From: JALYUM01 sp036688685
GTDB taxonomy: Bacteria > Pseudomonadota > Gammaproteobacteria > Burkholderiales > Burkholderiaceae_D
Direction of reading: 5' to 3'
Length of the DNA stretch: 64,000 nucleotides
Assembly: GCF_036688685.1 (NCBI RefSeq)
Contig: NZ_JAQQPS010000009.1
Location: forward strand, 62,001 to 126,000
Below are positions 8,668 to 17,144 of the stretch, one piece after another (the stretch's first letter is position 1; the number at the start of each line of letters is the position of its first letter). Position numbers and translations under genes: made by a program. The notes below the pieces were generated by a model, which searched no databases, was not told where the DNA came from, and saw nothing but the letters and a program-made list of their open reading frames with translations.

Positions 8668-9456
8668 ATGTCCACGATTCCACCAACGATTCTTGCCGCT
8701 CTCGACCTTGCCGACGCTTCCTGGCGGCCACATTTGCTGGCCGGGCTGGAAGCGCTTGCCGCCGCCAACCCGGCTTACCTGGCCGAACTTGCCGTCGATG
8801 ATTATCTGCCGACCGAAGGCCGCCTGTTCGCTGCGTTCGCCTTGCCGCTGACGCGCGTGCGCTACGTGCTGGTGGGCGAGGGGCCGTATCCGCGCGCGGC
8901 CAGCGCCACCGGCGTCTGCTTCATGGATGGCGCAGTGGGCGCGCTATGGAGCGCCGATGGGTTGTCAAAACCTGTCAACCGCGCCACGTCGCTGCGCAAC
9001 TTTATGAAGATGCTGCTGGTGGCCGATGGCCAGTTGCAGGCGGGCGCGACGTCTGGCGTGCAGATGGCGCCGGTGGCCGCGCGTGCGCGCGTCGATGCCG
9101 CGATGATCCAGACATTGCCCGATCTGCAAGCCAACCTGACCGCCCAAGGCTTTCTACTGCTCAACGCGGCGCTGGTGTTTCGTCACACCGTGAAGCCGGC
9201 CATCGATGCCAAAGCGTGGTTGCCATTCCTGCAAGTGGTGCTGCGCGCACTGGCCGGACTGGCGCCGCCGCCGACCTTGGTGCTGTGGGGGAAAATCGCC
9301 GAGGAACTGAAAAAACTGCCTGAAACGGCGCGTTTCCCCCAGGCAAGTGCCGAGCATCCCTATAACCTCAGCTTTATAGAACACGCCGGCATGCAAGCCC
9401 TGTTTGGCCCGATGCGACTACTGCGCCAAAACCGGGTCACCGAAAGACAAGCCTGA
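8668..9456 (+). CDS. uracil-DNA glycosylase-like protein with altered active-site motifs
   Basis: This 262-residue protein resembles family 1 uracil-DNA glycosylases in fold cues: a beta strand ending in VLVGEGPYP, then SLRNFMKML, LLLNAALVFR, VLWGKIAEELKK and a terminal EHPYN segment. In true family 1 enzymes the first motif is GQDPY with catalytic Asp, and the last is HPSP. Here Glu71-Gly72 replace Gln-Asp, and Tyr232-Asn233 replace Ser-Pro. It may be catalytically different or inactive. ATG 8668 is taken in preference to a GTG three codons upstream. It is transcribed alone, upstream of iscR. The superfamily call is moderate; the function is open. Confidence 0.65.
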   Translation: MSTIPPTILAALDLADASWRPHLLAGLEALAAANPAYLAELAVDDYLPTEGRLFAAFALPLTRVRYVLVGEGPYPRAASATGVCFMDGAVGALWSADGLSKPVNRATSLRNFMKMLLVADGQLQAGATSGVQMAPVAARARVDAAMIQTLPDLQANLTAQGFLLLNAALVFRHTVKPAIDAKAWLPFLQVVLRALAGLAPPPTLVLWGKIAEELKKLPETARFPQASAEHPYNLSFIEHAGMQALFGPMRLLRQNRVTERQA

Positions 9457-9467
9457 ACGAATTTGCT

Positions 9468-9491
9468 ATACTTGACTAATTCATTCAACTA
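9468..9491. promoter_or_regulatory. putative IscR type 1 operator
   Basis: The sequence ATACTTGACTAA followed by TTCATTCAACTA fits the type 1 IscR site, which is an imperfect palindrome ATASTTGACTAA-WWTAGTCAACTAT in E. coli. It lies about 90 bases before iscR, so the [2Fe-2S] form of IscR would repress its own operon as in enterobacteria. The right half differs from consensus at two positions. Confidence 0.6.
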
Positions 9492-9578
9492 CTCGCCGCG
9501 CCGCCAGGCGCAGCAGGCAAATTGTTTGAACAAAGATCGTTCTGATAACAATGCAGGTTTTTTGATAACGAGGCTTGA

Positions 9579-10061
9579 ATGCGTCTGACCACGAAGGGCC
9601 GATTTGCCGTTACCGCGATGATCGATCTTGCTCTGCGACAGGGCAAGGGGCCGGTCACGCTGTCCGGTATCAGTCAGCGCCAGGCCATATCGCTGTCTTA
9701 TCTGGAGCAGTTGTTTGGCAAGCTGCGCCGCCACGAGATCGTCGAATCGATTCGTGGCCCGGGCGGTGGCTACAGCCTGGCGCGCGTTGCCAGCGAAGTG
9801 ACGGTGGCCGATATCATCATCGCCGTCGACGAGCCGCTCGACGCCACCCAGTGCGGCGGCAAGGAAAATTGCCATGGGGTCGACCTGGCCAGTGGCACGC
9901 GTTGCATGACCCACGAACTGTGGGCCACTCTGAACGAAAAAATGGTCGATTATCTCGATTCAGTGTCGCTGCAAGACCTGGTCGACCGCGAAATACAGAA
10001 GCACCCTGAACAACATGTCGTGGTCATGCATCGCAGCCACGCCACCGTCGAAACGCATTGA
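9579..10061 (+). CDS. iscR: Fe-S cluster regulator IscR
   Basis: This 160-residue Rrf2-family repressor senses the cellular iron-sulfur status and controls the isc operon. The winged helix spans the N-terminal 65 residues (MRLTTKGRFAVTAMIDLAL, recognition helix around SLSYLEQLFGKLRR). The cluster ligands are in CGGKENC and TRCMTHELW; the third Cys is displaced by a five-residue insertion (C-x5-C-x10-C instead of C-x5-C-x5-C). It is the first gene of the ISC operon and iscS follows after 19 bases. Confidence 0.95.
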   Translation: MRLTTKGRFAVTAMIDLALRQGKGPVTLSGISQRQAISLSYLEQLFGKLRRHEIVESIRGPGGGYSLARVASEVTVADIIIAVDEPLDATQCGGKENCHGVDLASGTRCMTHELWATLNEKMVDYLDSVSLQDLVDREIQKHPEQHVVVMHRSHATVETH

Positions 10062-10080
10062 AGCACACGGAGTAAAACTG

Positions 10081-11364
10081 ATGAACGCGCCACTGGACCA
10101 ACACCTCGAGCAAGCTTTCGAAACCGCGACTGAATCGCACGCTTTCGAAACCGCCCCCCATTTTCCGATCTACATGGATTACTCGGCCACCACGCCGGTC
10201 GATCCGCGGGTTGCCGACAAAATGATTCCCTTCCTGCGCGAGCAGTTCGGCAATCCGGCGTCGCGCAGCCATATGTATGGCTGGAGCGCCGAGGCGGCCG
10301 TCGAAGAAGCGCGTGCGCAGGTCGCCGCCCTGGTCGGCGCCGATCCGCGCGAAATCGTCTGGACTTCCGGCGCTACCGAAAGCAACAACCTGGCCTTGAA
10401 GGGCGCTGCCCAGTTCTACAAGACCAAGGGCAAGCACATCATTACCGTGAAAACCGAGCACAAGGCAGTGCTGGACACGGTGCGCGAACTCGAGCGCGTG
10501 GGTTTTTCCGCGACTTATCTCGAGCCGCAAGATAACGGCCTGATCACCATCGAACAGCTGGCCGAGGCGATCCGCCCGGACACCATCCTGGTCTCGGTGA
10601 TGCTGGTGAATAATGAAATTGGCGTGATCCAGCCGATTGATGAAATTGGCGAACTGTGCCGCTCGAAAGGCATCATTTTCCACTGCGACGCGGCGCAAGC
10701 CACGGGCAAGCTCGCGATCGACCTGGCAAAATCCAAGGTCGACCTGATGACCTTCACTGCGCATAAAACCTACGGCCCGAAAGGCATCGGCGCGCTGTAC
10801 GTGCGGCGCAAGCCACGCGTGCGTCTCGAAGCGCAGATGCACGGTGGCGGCCACGAGCGCGGCATGCGCTCGGGCACCTTGCCGACCCACCAGATCGTCG
10901 GCATGGGCGAAGCTTTCCGCATCGCCAAGGAAGAGATGGACACGGAAATCGTGCGCATCACGGCGCTGCGCGATCGCCTCGCCAAGGGCCTGATGGAAAT
11001 CGAAGAGGTGTATATCAACGGCGACATGGCGCACCGCGTGCCGCACAACCTGAACGTCAGTTTTAACTATGTCGAAGGCGAGTCGCTGATCATGGCGATC
11101 AAGGGCCTGGCGGTATCGTCGGGGTCGGCTTGCACATCGGCCAGCCTGGAACCATCGTACGTGTTACGCGCGCTCGGTCGCAGCGATGAACTGGCGCACA
11201 GCTCGATCCGCTTTACCATTGGCCGTTACACGACCGAAGCAGACATCGATTTCGCGATCGACCTGCTGAAATCGAAGGTTGGCAAACTGCGTGAACTGTC
11301 GCCGCTGTGGGATATGTTCAAGGACGGGATCGACATCAGCTCGATCCAATGGGCAGCCCACTAA
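10081..11364 (+). CDS. iscS: cysteine desulfurase IscS
   Basis: This 427-residue PLP enzyme takes sulfur from cysteine and hands it as persulfide to IscU and tRNA thiolation partners. The PLP lysine is in TAHKTYGPKGIGALY and the mobile catalytic Cys is in SGSACTSASLEPSYVLRALG. The ATG at 10081 was chosen by its position just after iscR. It gives an N-terminal extension of about 20 residues (QHLEQAFETATESHAFETA) compared with the 404-residue E. coli enzyme, which starts at the PIYMDYSATTPVDP segment; the extension is unusual but in frame. Confidence 0.97.
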   Translation: MNAPLDQHLEQAFETATESHAFETAPHFPIYMDYSATTPVDPRVADKMIPFLREQFGNPASRSHMYGWSAEAAVEEARAQVAALVGADPREIVWTSGATESNNLALKGAAQFYKTKGKHIITVKTEHKAVLDTVRELERVGFSATYLEPQDNGLITIEQLAEAIRPDTILVSVMLVNNEIGVIQPIDEIGELCRSKGIIFHCDAAQATGKLAIDLAKSKVDLMTFTAHKTYGPKGIGALYVRRKPRVRLEAQMHGGGHERGMRSGTLPTHQIVGMGEAFRIAKEEMDTEIVRITALRDRLAKGLMEIEEVYINGDMAHRVPHNLNVSFNYVEGESLIMAIKGLAVSSGSACTSASLEPSYVLRALGRSDELAHSSIRFTIGRYTTEADIDFAIDLLKSKVGKLRELSPLWDMFKDGIDISSIQWAAH

Positions 11365-11397
11365 TTACGTTTCACTAAAAGAATCAGGAGCATCACC

Positions 11398-11787
11398 ATG
11401 GCTTATTCAGACAAAGTACTCGATCACTACGAAAACCCACGCAACGTCGGCGCCTTTGGCAAAGACGATGCAGATGTCGGCACCGGCATGGTTGGCGCGC
11501 CGGCCTGCGGCGACGTCATGAAACTGCAAATCAAGGTTGGCGCCGATGGCCTGATCGAAGATGCGAAATTCAAGACCTACGGCTGCGGTTCGGCCATTGC
11601 GTCGAGCTCGCTGGTGACCGAATGGGTCAAGGGCAAGACGCTGGCGCAAGCATTGGAAATCAAGAACACGCAGATCGCTGAAGAGCTGGCGCTGCCACCG
11701 GTGAAAATCCACTGCTCGATCCTGGCCGAAGACGCCATCAAGGCGGCGGTGCTGGATTACCAGACCAAGCATCCTGCACTGGTATAA
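11398..11787 (+). CDS. iscU: Fe-S cluster scaffold IscU
   Basis: This 129-residue scaffold assembles [2Fe-2S] clusters for transfer to apoproteins. The three ligand Cys are in GAPACGD, TYGCGSA and KIHCSIL, and LPPVK is the HscA recognition motif. It follows iscS by 33 bases with GGAG before the ATG. Length and motifs are canonical. Confidence 0.98.
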   Translation: MAYSDKVLDHYENPRNVGAFGKDDADVGTGMVGAPACGDVMKLQIKVGADGLIEDAKFKTYGCGSAIASSSLVTEWVKGKTLAQALEIKNTQIAEELALPPVKIHCSILAEDAIKAAVLDYQTKHPALV

Positions 11788-11848
11788 ATGATGTAAATGG
11801 GCTGGCGCGCTGTGTGGCGCGCCAGCCTGTCGAATGCGGAGAACAGCA

Positions 11849-12172
11849 ATGGCAATCACCCTGACCGAAAAAGCAGCCCGTCACATCAACCGCTACATCG
11901 AGCGTCGTGGCAAGGGACTCGGCTTGCGCTTCGGCGTGCGCACCACCGGTTGTTCCGGCCTGGCCTATAAACTCGAGTATGTGGACGAATCGGCCGCCGA
12001 AGACAGCGTGTTCGAGTCGCACGGCGTGAAGGTTTTTGTTGACCCGAAAAGCCTGCCGTATCTCGACGGCACCGAGCTCGACTTTGCCCGCGAAGGCCTG
12101 AACGAAGGGTTCAAGTTCAACAACCCGAACCTCAAGGATGCATGCGGTTGCGGCGAAAGTTTCCGGATTTAA
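11849..12172 (+). CDS. iscA: iron-sulfur assembly protein IscA
   Basis: This 107-residue A-type carrier delivers iron or clusters, especially to [4Fe-4S] proteins. The cluster Cys are in TTGCSGLAY and the terminal ACGCGESF. ATG 11849 gives the family start MAITLTEKAA, with GGAG upstream. Its TAA overlaps the hscB ATG by one base, so the two are translationally coupled. Confidence 0.97.
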   Translation: MAITLTEKAARHINRYIERRGKGLGLRFGVRTTGCSGLAYKLEYVDESAAEDSVFESHGVKVFVDPKSLPYLDGTELDFAREGLNEGFKFNNPNLKDACGCGESFRI

Positions 12173-12687
12173 TGCAAAACCATTTCGAGCTGTTCAACCT
12201 GCCGGCCCGTTTCGATGTCGACGCGGCTGCCTTGGACCAGGCTTACCGCGACGTCCAGGGCCGGGTACACCCCGACAAATTCGTCAACGCGACGGACGCT
12301 GAAAAGCGCGTCGCGATGCAATGGGCCACGCGCGCCAACGAAGCCTACCAAACCCTGAAACACCCGCAAAAGCGCGCCCAATATCTGTGCGAGCTGAACG
12401 GCGTGGACCTGCAAACGGAATCGAACACGGCCATGCCGATGGACTTCCTGATGCAGCAGATGGAGTGGCGCGAAGAGCTCGGTGACGCGCGCGCTGCGAA
12501 AGACGGCATCGCTCTCGACCGTCTGGACGCCCAGTTGCGCAGCGCCCGCAAACAGCGGCTGCTGTTGGTCGGCAAGGAGCTCGATGCCGGCCAGTACGAT
12601 GCCGCCGCGCAAGGCGTGCGCGCGCTGATGTTTCTCGATAAATTCGGCGAAGAAGTCCAGTACGCCTTCGAAGCCATCGACAACTAG
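12172..12687 (+). CDS. hscB: Fe-S co-chaperone HscB
   Basis: This 171-residue J-domain protein brings IscU to HscA and stimulates its ATPase. The J-domain occupies roughly residues 4-75 with the HPD triad in RVHPDKFVNA, and a helical C-terminal domain binds IscU. The start overlaps the iscA stop. It is separated from hscA by a 104-base gap that holds a palindromic repeat. Confidence 0.96.
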   Translation: MQNHFELFNLPARFDVDAAALDQAYRDVQGRVHPDKFVNATDAEKRVAMQWATRANEAYQTLKHPQKRAQYLCELNGVDLQTESNTAMPMDFLMQQMEWREELGDARAAKDGIALDRLDAQLRSARKQRLLLVGKELDAGQYDAAAQGVRALMFLDKFGEEVQYAFEAIDN

Positions 12688-12707
12688 CCCGCAAACAATT
12701 ACCCAAT

Positions 12708-12767
12708 AATTAGGGTCAGAGTAGAGTTTTTGAGTAATTGCTCATTTAATCGACTCTGACCCTAATT
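12708..12767. repeat. REP-like palindrome, family 1, copy 1
   Basis: Perfect 15-base inverted arms AATTAGGGTCAGAGT and ACTCTGACCCTAATT enclose a 30-base centre containing TTGCTCATTTAATCG. The same words occur at 46101-46169 and 46201-46262, so this is a dispersed element and not just a terminator. It sits between hscB and hscA inside the operon. Proteobacterial elements of this kind are mobilised by RAYT transposases; no such gene is in the window. Confidence 0.85.
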
Positions 12768-12791
12768 TTTCTACAATAGATTAAGAACAAC

Positions 12792-14681
12792 ATGGCACTT
12801 TTGCAGATTTCAGAACCGGGCATGTCGACCGCGCCGCACCAGCATCGGCTGGCAGTGGGCATCGATCTCGGGACGACCAACTCGCTGGTGGCCACCGTGC
12901 GCAGCGGGACGCCGGAAGTGCTGTCCGACGAAGACGGCCATAGCTTGCTGCCGTCGATCGTGCGCTATCTGCCGAATGGTCATGCACATATCGGCTACAA
13001 GGCGCAGGCGCACCAGACCACCGATCCGAAGAACACCATCGTCTCCGTGAAGCGGTTCATGGGGCGCGGCCTGCGCGACATCGCGCACGCCGAGAACATG
13101 CCGTACGACTTCCAGGATACCCCTGGCATGGTGCAGCTGAAAACCGTCGCCGGCCTGAAAAGCCCGGTCGAAATATCTGCGCAAATTCTCGCTACCCTGC
13201 GCCAGCGCGCGGAAGATTCGCTCGGCGATGAACTGGTCGGGGCCGTCATCACCGTGCCGGCGTACTTCGACGATGCCCAGCGCCAGGCCACCAAGGATGC
13301 GGCCCAGTTGGCCGGCATCAACGTCCTGCGTCTGCTGTCGGAGCCGACTGCCGCCGCGATCGCGTATGGCCTGGACCAAGGTAAAGAAGGCGTCTACGCC
13401 GTGTATGACCTGGGCGGCGGCACCTTCGATATCTCGATCCTGAAACTGTCGAAAGGCGTGTTCGAAGTGCTGTCCACCGGCGGCGATTCGGCCCTCGGTG
13501 GCGACGATTTCGACCACCGCCTGTTTTGCTGGATCATGGAGCAGGCCAAACTGGCGCCGCTGTCGGACGAAGACACGGCGACCCTGATGGTCAAGGCGCG
13601 CCAGGCCAAGGAACTGCTCTCGACGAATGCGGCCACCACCATCGACGCCATGCTGCAAAGCGGCGAAGTGGTGCAAGTGCGCATCACCGATGAAGTTTTC
13701 TTCGACATCACCAAACACCTCGTCGCCAAGACCATGAGCGCGATCCGCAAAGCCATGCGCGACGCGGACGTGTCGATTGAGGATGTCGACGGCGTGGTGA
13801 TGGTGGGCGGTTCGACCCGCATGCCGCACGTGCGCCGCGTGGTCTCCGATTTTTTCCATACCATTCCGCATGCGAATATCGACCCGGACAAGGTGGTGGC
13901 GCTGGGCGCCGCCATCCAGGCCAATCTGCTGGCCGGGAACCGCGCCTCGGGCGACGACTGGCTTCTGCTGGACGTGACGCCGCTGTCGCTCGGTATCGAA
14001 ACCATGGGCGGCCTGGTCGAAAAAATCATCCCGCGCAATTCCACGATTCCGTGCGCGCGTGCGCAGGAATTCACGACATTTAAAGATGGTCAGACCGCGC
14101 TGGCGGTGCACGTGCTGCAGGGCGAGCGCGAACTGGTCAGCGATTGCCGTTCGCTGGCGCGCTTCGAGCTGCGCGGCATCCCGCCCATGGCGGCCGGCGC
14201 AGCACGTATTCGCATTACTTACCAGGTTGACGCCGATGGCTTGCTGTCGGTGTCGGCGCGCGAAACGCGCTCCGGCGTGGAAGCGTCGATCACGGTCAAG
14301 CCGTCGTACGGCCTGGGCGACGACGATGTCGCACGCATGCTGCAGGACTCGTACACATCGGCAGCCGGCGACATGGTCATGCGCGCGCTGCGCGAAGAGC
14401 AGGTCGAGGCCGAGCGCATCTTGCTGGCGACGCAGTCGGCACTCGAGTCGGATGCGGCGCTGCTCGACGAAGCGGAGCAGGGCGCTTTAAGTGCGCTGGT
14501 TCAGCAAGTGCGCGATGCGATCGCACGCTCGTCTGACGAATCCGTCGCCATCGGCACGCGCCAGGATGGCTTGCACAATGCAGTGCAGACGCTGGCACAT
14601 GGCACTGAAGAGTTTGCGGCGCGGCGCATGGACAAGAGCGTGCGCAGTGCGCTGGCCGGTAAAAAGCTGTCCGAGGTTTAA
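12792..14681 (+). CDS. hscA: Fe-S assembly Hsp70 chaperone HscA
   Basis: This 629-residue specialised Hsp70 drives cluster release from IscU. The actin-like ATPase domain shows AVGIDLGTTNSLVATV, the VYDLGGGTFDISIL phosphate loop and MVGGSTRMPHVR; the substrate-binding domain with the NSTIPCARAQEF region and a helical lid follow. Its length is normal for HscA. It lies downstream of hscB across a REP-like element and shares the ISC operon. Confidence 0.96.
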   Translation: MALLQISEPGMSTAPHQHRLAVGIDLGTTNSLVATVRSGTPEVLSDEDGHSLLPSIVRYLPNGHAHIGYKAQAHQTTDPKNTIVSVKRFMGRGLRDIAHAENMPYDFQDTPGMVQLKTVAGLKSPVEISAQILATLRQRAEDSLGDELVGAVITVPAYFDDAQRQATKDAAQLAGINVLRLLSEPTAAAIAYGLDQGKEGVYAVYDLGGGTFDISILKLSKGVFEVLSTGGDSALGGDDFDHRLFCWIMEQAKLAPLSDEDTATLMVKARQAKELLSTNAATTIDAMLQSGEVVQVRITDEVFFDITKHLVAKTMSAIRKAMRDADVSIEDVDGVVMVGGSTRMPHVRRVVSDFFHTIPHANIDPDKVVALGAAIQANLLAGNRASGDDWLLLDVTPLSLGIETMGGLVEKIIPRNSTIPCARAQEFTTFKDGQTALAVHVLQGERELVSDCRSLARFELRGIPPMAAGAARIRITYQVDADGLLSVSARETRSGVEASITVKPSYGLGDDDVARMLQDSYTSAAGDMVMRALREEQVEAERILLATQSALESDAALLDEAEQGALSALVQQVRDAIARSSDESVAIGTRQDGLHNAVQTLAHGTEEFAARRMDKSVRSALAGKKLSEV

Positions 14682-14709
14682 GCGCCACCTTCAGCCATCA
14701 TCATTGACC

Positions 14710-14801
14710 GTCATACCGGCGAAAGCCGGTACCCATGTTGAGCGAGCTTGCACCACTTATTCAGCGTACTCAGTATGGGTCCCGGCGCGCGCCGGGATGA
14801 C
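14710..14801. repeat. paired REP-like palindromes, family 2, copy 1
   Basis: Two GC-rich hairpins (ACCGGCGAAAGCCGGT and CCCGGCGCGCGCCGGG) are arranged head to head: outer words GTCAT and ATGAC, and inner words ACCCAT and ATGGGT, are inverted copies, so the whole element forms a cruciform of the BIME type. Related single units are at 23038-23085 and 47829-47858. It fills much of the hscA-fdx gap and could attenuate transcription between them. Confidence 0.8.
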
Positions 14802-14878
14802 GTTTTTGAGTGCTCGTATAATATGCATCAAAACTGTCATTTGCCCTTCGCAATGACCACATCCACGAGGTAACCGAA

Positions 14879-15220
14879 GTGCCCCAAATCGTATTCCTGC
14901 CCCACCCAAAATTCTGCCCTGACGGCGCCGTCGTCGATGCCCCCAGCGGCAAGTCGATCTGCGACATCATGCTCGACAACGACATCGAAATCGAACACGC
15001 CTGCGACCGCGTCTGCGCCTGCACCACCTGCCACGTGCTGGTGCGCGAAGGTTTCAACTCGCTCAACGAGCCGGAAGAGCAGGAAGAAGACATGCTCGAC
15101 AAGGCCTGGGGCCTCGAGCCCGTCTCGCGCTTGTCGTGCCAGTCGATTGTCGGCACCGAAGACCTGGTGGTGGAGATCCCGAAATACACGATCAATCACG
15201 CCGCCGAGGCGAACCATTGA
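14879..15220 (+). CDS. fdx: ISC [2Fe-2S] ferredoxin
   Basis: This 113-residue adrenodoxin-type ferredoxin supplies electrons during cluster assembly. Cluster Cys lie in EHACDRVCACTTCHV and RLSCQSI, and the acidic EEQEEDMLDKAWGLEP segment and C-terminal VVEIPKYTINHA are diagnostic of the ISC paralogue. The start is GTG at 14879. It follows hscA after a REP-like element. No iscX gene follows, in contrast with enterobacteria. Confidence 0.96.
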   Translation: MPQIVFLPHPKFCPDGAVVDAPSGKSICDIMLDNDIEIEHACDRVCACTTCHVLVREGFNSLNEPEEQEEDMLDKAWGLEPVSRLSCQSIVGTEDLVVEIPKYTINHAAEANH

Positions 15221-16116
15221 GCAGCCCCGTGAAAGCGAGCAAGTCGCAGGCTGACGCCCTCCCACCGGAGATCCGTCCCGGCCAGTCCGTCGCGCTGCTG
15301 CAGGAGCTGCACATCCTCACGCGCGACGGTAAGCTGAACCAGGACAGCCGGCGCAAACTCAAGCAGGTCTACCACCTGTACCAGTTCATCGAGCCGCTGC
15401 TCAATGAACTGCTCACCGACCACCCGAACGTGTCGCTGGTCGACCATGGCGCCGGCAAGTCCTACCTCGGCTTCATCCTGTACGACCTGTTCTTCAAGGG
15501 CATCAAGGATCAGCAGGGCGCCCATATCTACGGCATCGAGACCCGCGAGGAGCTGGTAGCCAAGTCCACCGAGCTGGCCAAAAAGCTCGGCTTCGACCAA
15601 GGCATGTCCTTCCTGCCGCTGTCGGTGGCCGAATCGACGACGTCAAGCCTGCTGCCGGCCCAAATCGACATTGTGACCGCCCTCCACGCCTGCAACACCG
15701 CCACCGACGACGCCATCGATTTCGCCCTGAAGAAGCGCGCGAAATACATGGTGCTGGTGCCGTGCTGCCAGGCCGAAATCGCCTCGGTCCTGAAGAAAAA
15801 CAAGGGCCGCGACCTGGGCAAGAGTGCGCTGACCGAAATCTGGCGTCACCCGATCCATACGCGCGAATTCGGCAGCCAGATCACCAACGTGCTGCGCTGC
15901 CTGCAGCTCGAAGCGCACGGCTACCAGGTCAATGTGACCGAACTGGTGGGCTGGGAGCACTCGATGAAAAACGAGTTGATCATCGCGACGTACAAGAATT
16001 TGCCGCGTCAGCGTCCGACCGAGCGTCTGCAGGAAGTCCTGTCCACGCTGGGCCTGGAAGAAATGGGCCAGCGTTTTTACACTAGCCAACTCGCCTTGAG
16101 CACGGAACCAACATGA
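15217..16116 (+). CDS. SAM-dependent methyltransferase
   Basis: This is a class I methyltransferase of about 299 residues with the SAM motif LVDHGAGKSYLGFIL, an acidic strand YGIETREEL and the later segment ALHACNTATDDAIDFAL with VLVPCCQAEI. The HACG/PCC-type motifs fit the Methyltransf_32-like family found in bacteria and eukaryotes; the substrate is unknown. Start TTG 15217 overlaps the fdx stop; GTG 15229 is an alternative. The overlap suggests co-expression with the ISC operon. The stop overlaps the next start by four bases. Confidence 0.8.
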   Translation: MSSPVKASKSQADALPPEIRPGQSVALLQELHILTRDGKLNQDSRRKLKQVYHLYQFIEPLLNELLTDHPNVSLVDHGAGKSYLGFILYDLFFKGIKDQQGAHIYGIETREELVAKSTELAKKLGFDQGMSFLPLSVAESTTSSLLPAQIDIVTALHACNTATDDAIDFALKKRAKYMVLVPCCQAEIASVLKKNKGRDLGKSALTEIWRHPIHTREFGSQITNVLRCLQLEAHGYQVNVTELVGWEHSMKNELIIATYKNLPRQRPTERLQEVLSTLGLEEMGQRFYTSQLALSTEPT

Positions 16117-17144
16117 ACCAAGCCAACTGGATCGACCTGCGCAGCGACACCGTCACCGAACCGTCGCAAACCATGCGCGACGCGATGGCCGCCGCGCCCG
16201 TGGGCGACGACGTCTATGGCGACGACCCTACCGTGAACCGCCTGCAGGACTTCGGCGCCGAGTTGTTCGGTTACGAGGCCGGCATGTTCGCCCCTTCGGG
16301 CACCCAGACCAACCTGATCGCGCTGATGACCCACTGCGGCCGCGGCGACGAATACCTGGTCGGGCAGGAAGCGCACACCTACAAATACGAAGGCGGCGGC
16401 GCCGCGGTGCTGGGCAGTATCCAGCCGCAGCCGATCGCCAACCAGCCGGACGGCTCGATCGCGCTGTCCGACATCGGCGCCTACATCAAGCCGGACGACA
16501 TGCACTTCGCGCGCACGCGCCTGCTCGCGCTGGAAAACACCATCGGCGGACGCGTGCTCGGCACCGACTACATGGCCGCCGCCACGGCGTTCGCCCATGC
16601 GCGCGGTCTGGCCACCCACCTCGACGGCGCCCGTATCTGCAACGCCGCCGTCAAGCAGGGCATCAGCCTGGCTGACGCCGTCGCCGGTTTCGACACGGTC
16701 TCGGTGTGCCTGTCGAAAGGGCTGGGCGCGCCGATCGGCTCGCTCCTGCTCGGCCCGAAGGCCTTTATCGAGCAGGGCAAACGCTGGCGCAAGATGCTCG
16801 GCGGCGGCATGCGTCAGGCCGGCGTCATCGCGGCGGCTGCCCAGCACGCGCTGGAGCACAACGTTGCGCGTCTGGCCGATGACCACACCAACGCCGCGCG
16901 CCTGGCCGAGGGCCTGGGTGCGATCGACGGTTTGACGGTCGATACGCCGCAAACAAATATTTTTTATATTCACATGGACCAGGCCGCCTGCGACGGTTTG
17001 CGCGCTGCCATGGCGCGCGAACAGATTCGCGCGACGGTCGGTCCGCACACGCGCCTGGTCACGCACTGGAACGTATCGGCAGACGACGTCGAAAAAGTCA
17101 TCCGTGTGATCAGCGCATTTTTCAGCGACTGGAAAAAGACATGA
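16113..17144 (+). CDS. ltaE: low-specificity L-threonine aldolase
   Basis: This 343-residue PLP enzyme (fold type I) splits L-threonine and L-allo-threonine into glycine and acetaldehyde. The N-terminus IDLRSDTVTEPSQTMRDAM, the GDDVYGDDPTVNRL loop and the PLP-Lys region VCLSKGLGAPIGSLL are typical of LtaE. The start overlaps the methyltransferase stop and its own stop overlaps the next start, giving a tight three-gene run. Confidence 0.93.
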   Translation: MNQANWIDLRSDTVTEPSQTMRDAMAAAPVGDDVYGDDPTVNRLQDFGAELFGYEAGMFAPSGTQTNLIALMTHCGRGDEYLVGQEAHTYKYEGGGAAVLGSIQPQPIANQPDGSIALSDIGAYIKPDDMHFARTRLLALENTIGGRVLGTDYMAAATAFAHARGLATHLDGARICNAAVKQGISLADAVAGFDTVSVCLSKGLGAPIGSLLLGPKAFIEQGKRWRKMLGGGMRQAGVIAAAAQHALEHNVARLADDHTNAARLAEGLGAIDGLTVDTPQTNIFYIHMDQAACDGLRAAMAREQIRATVGPHTRLVTHWNVSADDVEKVIRVISAFFSDWKKT

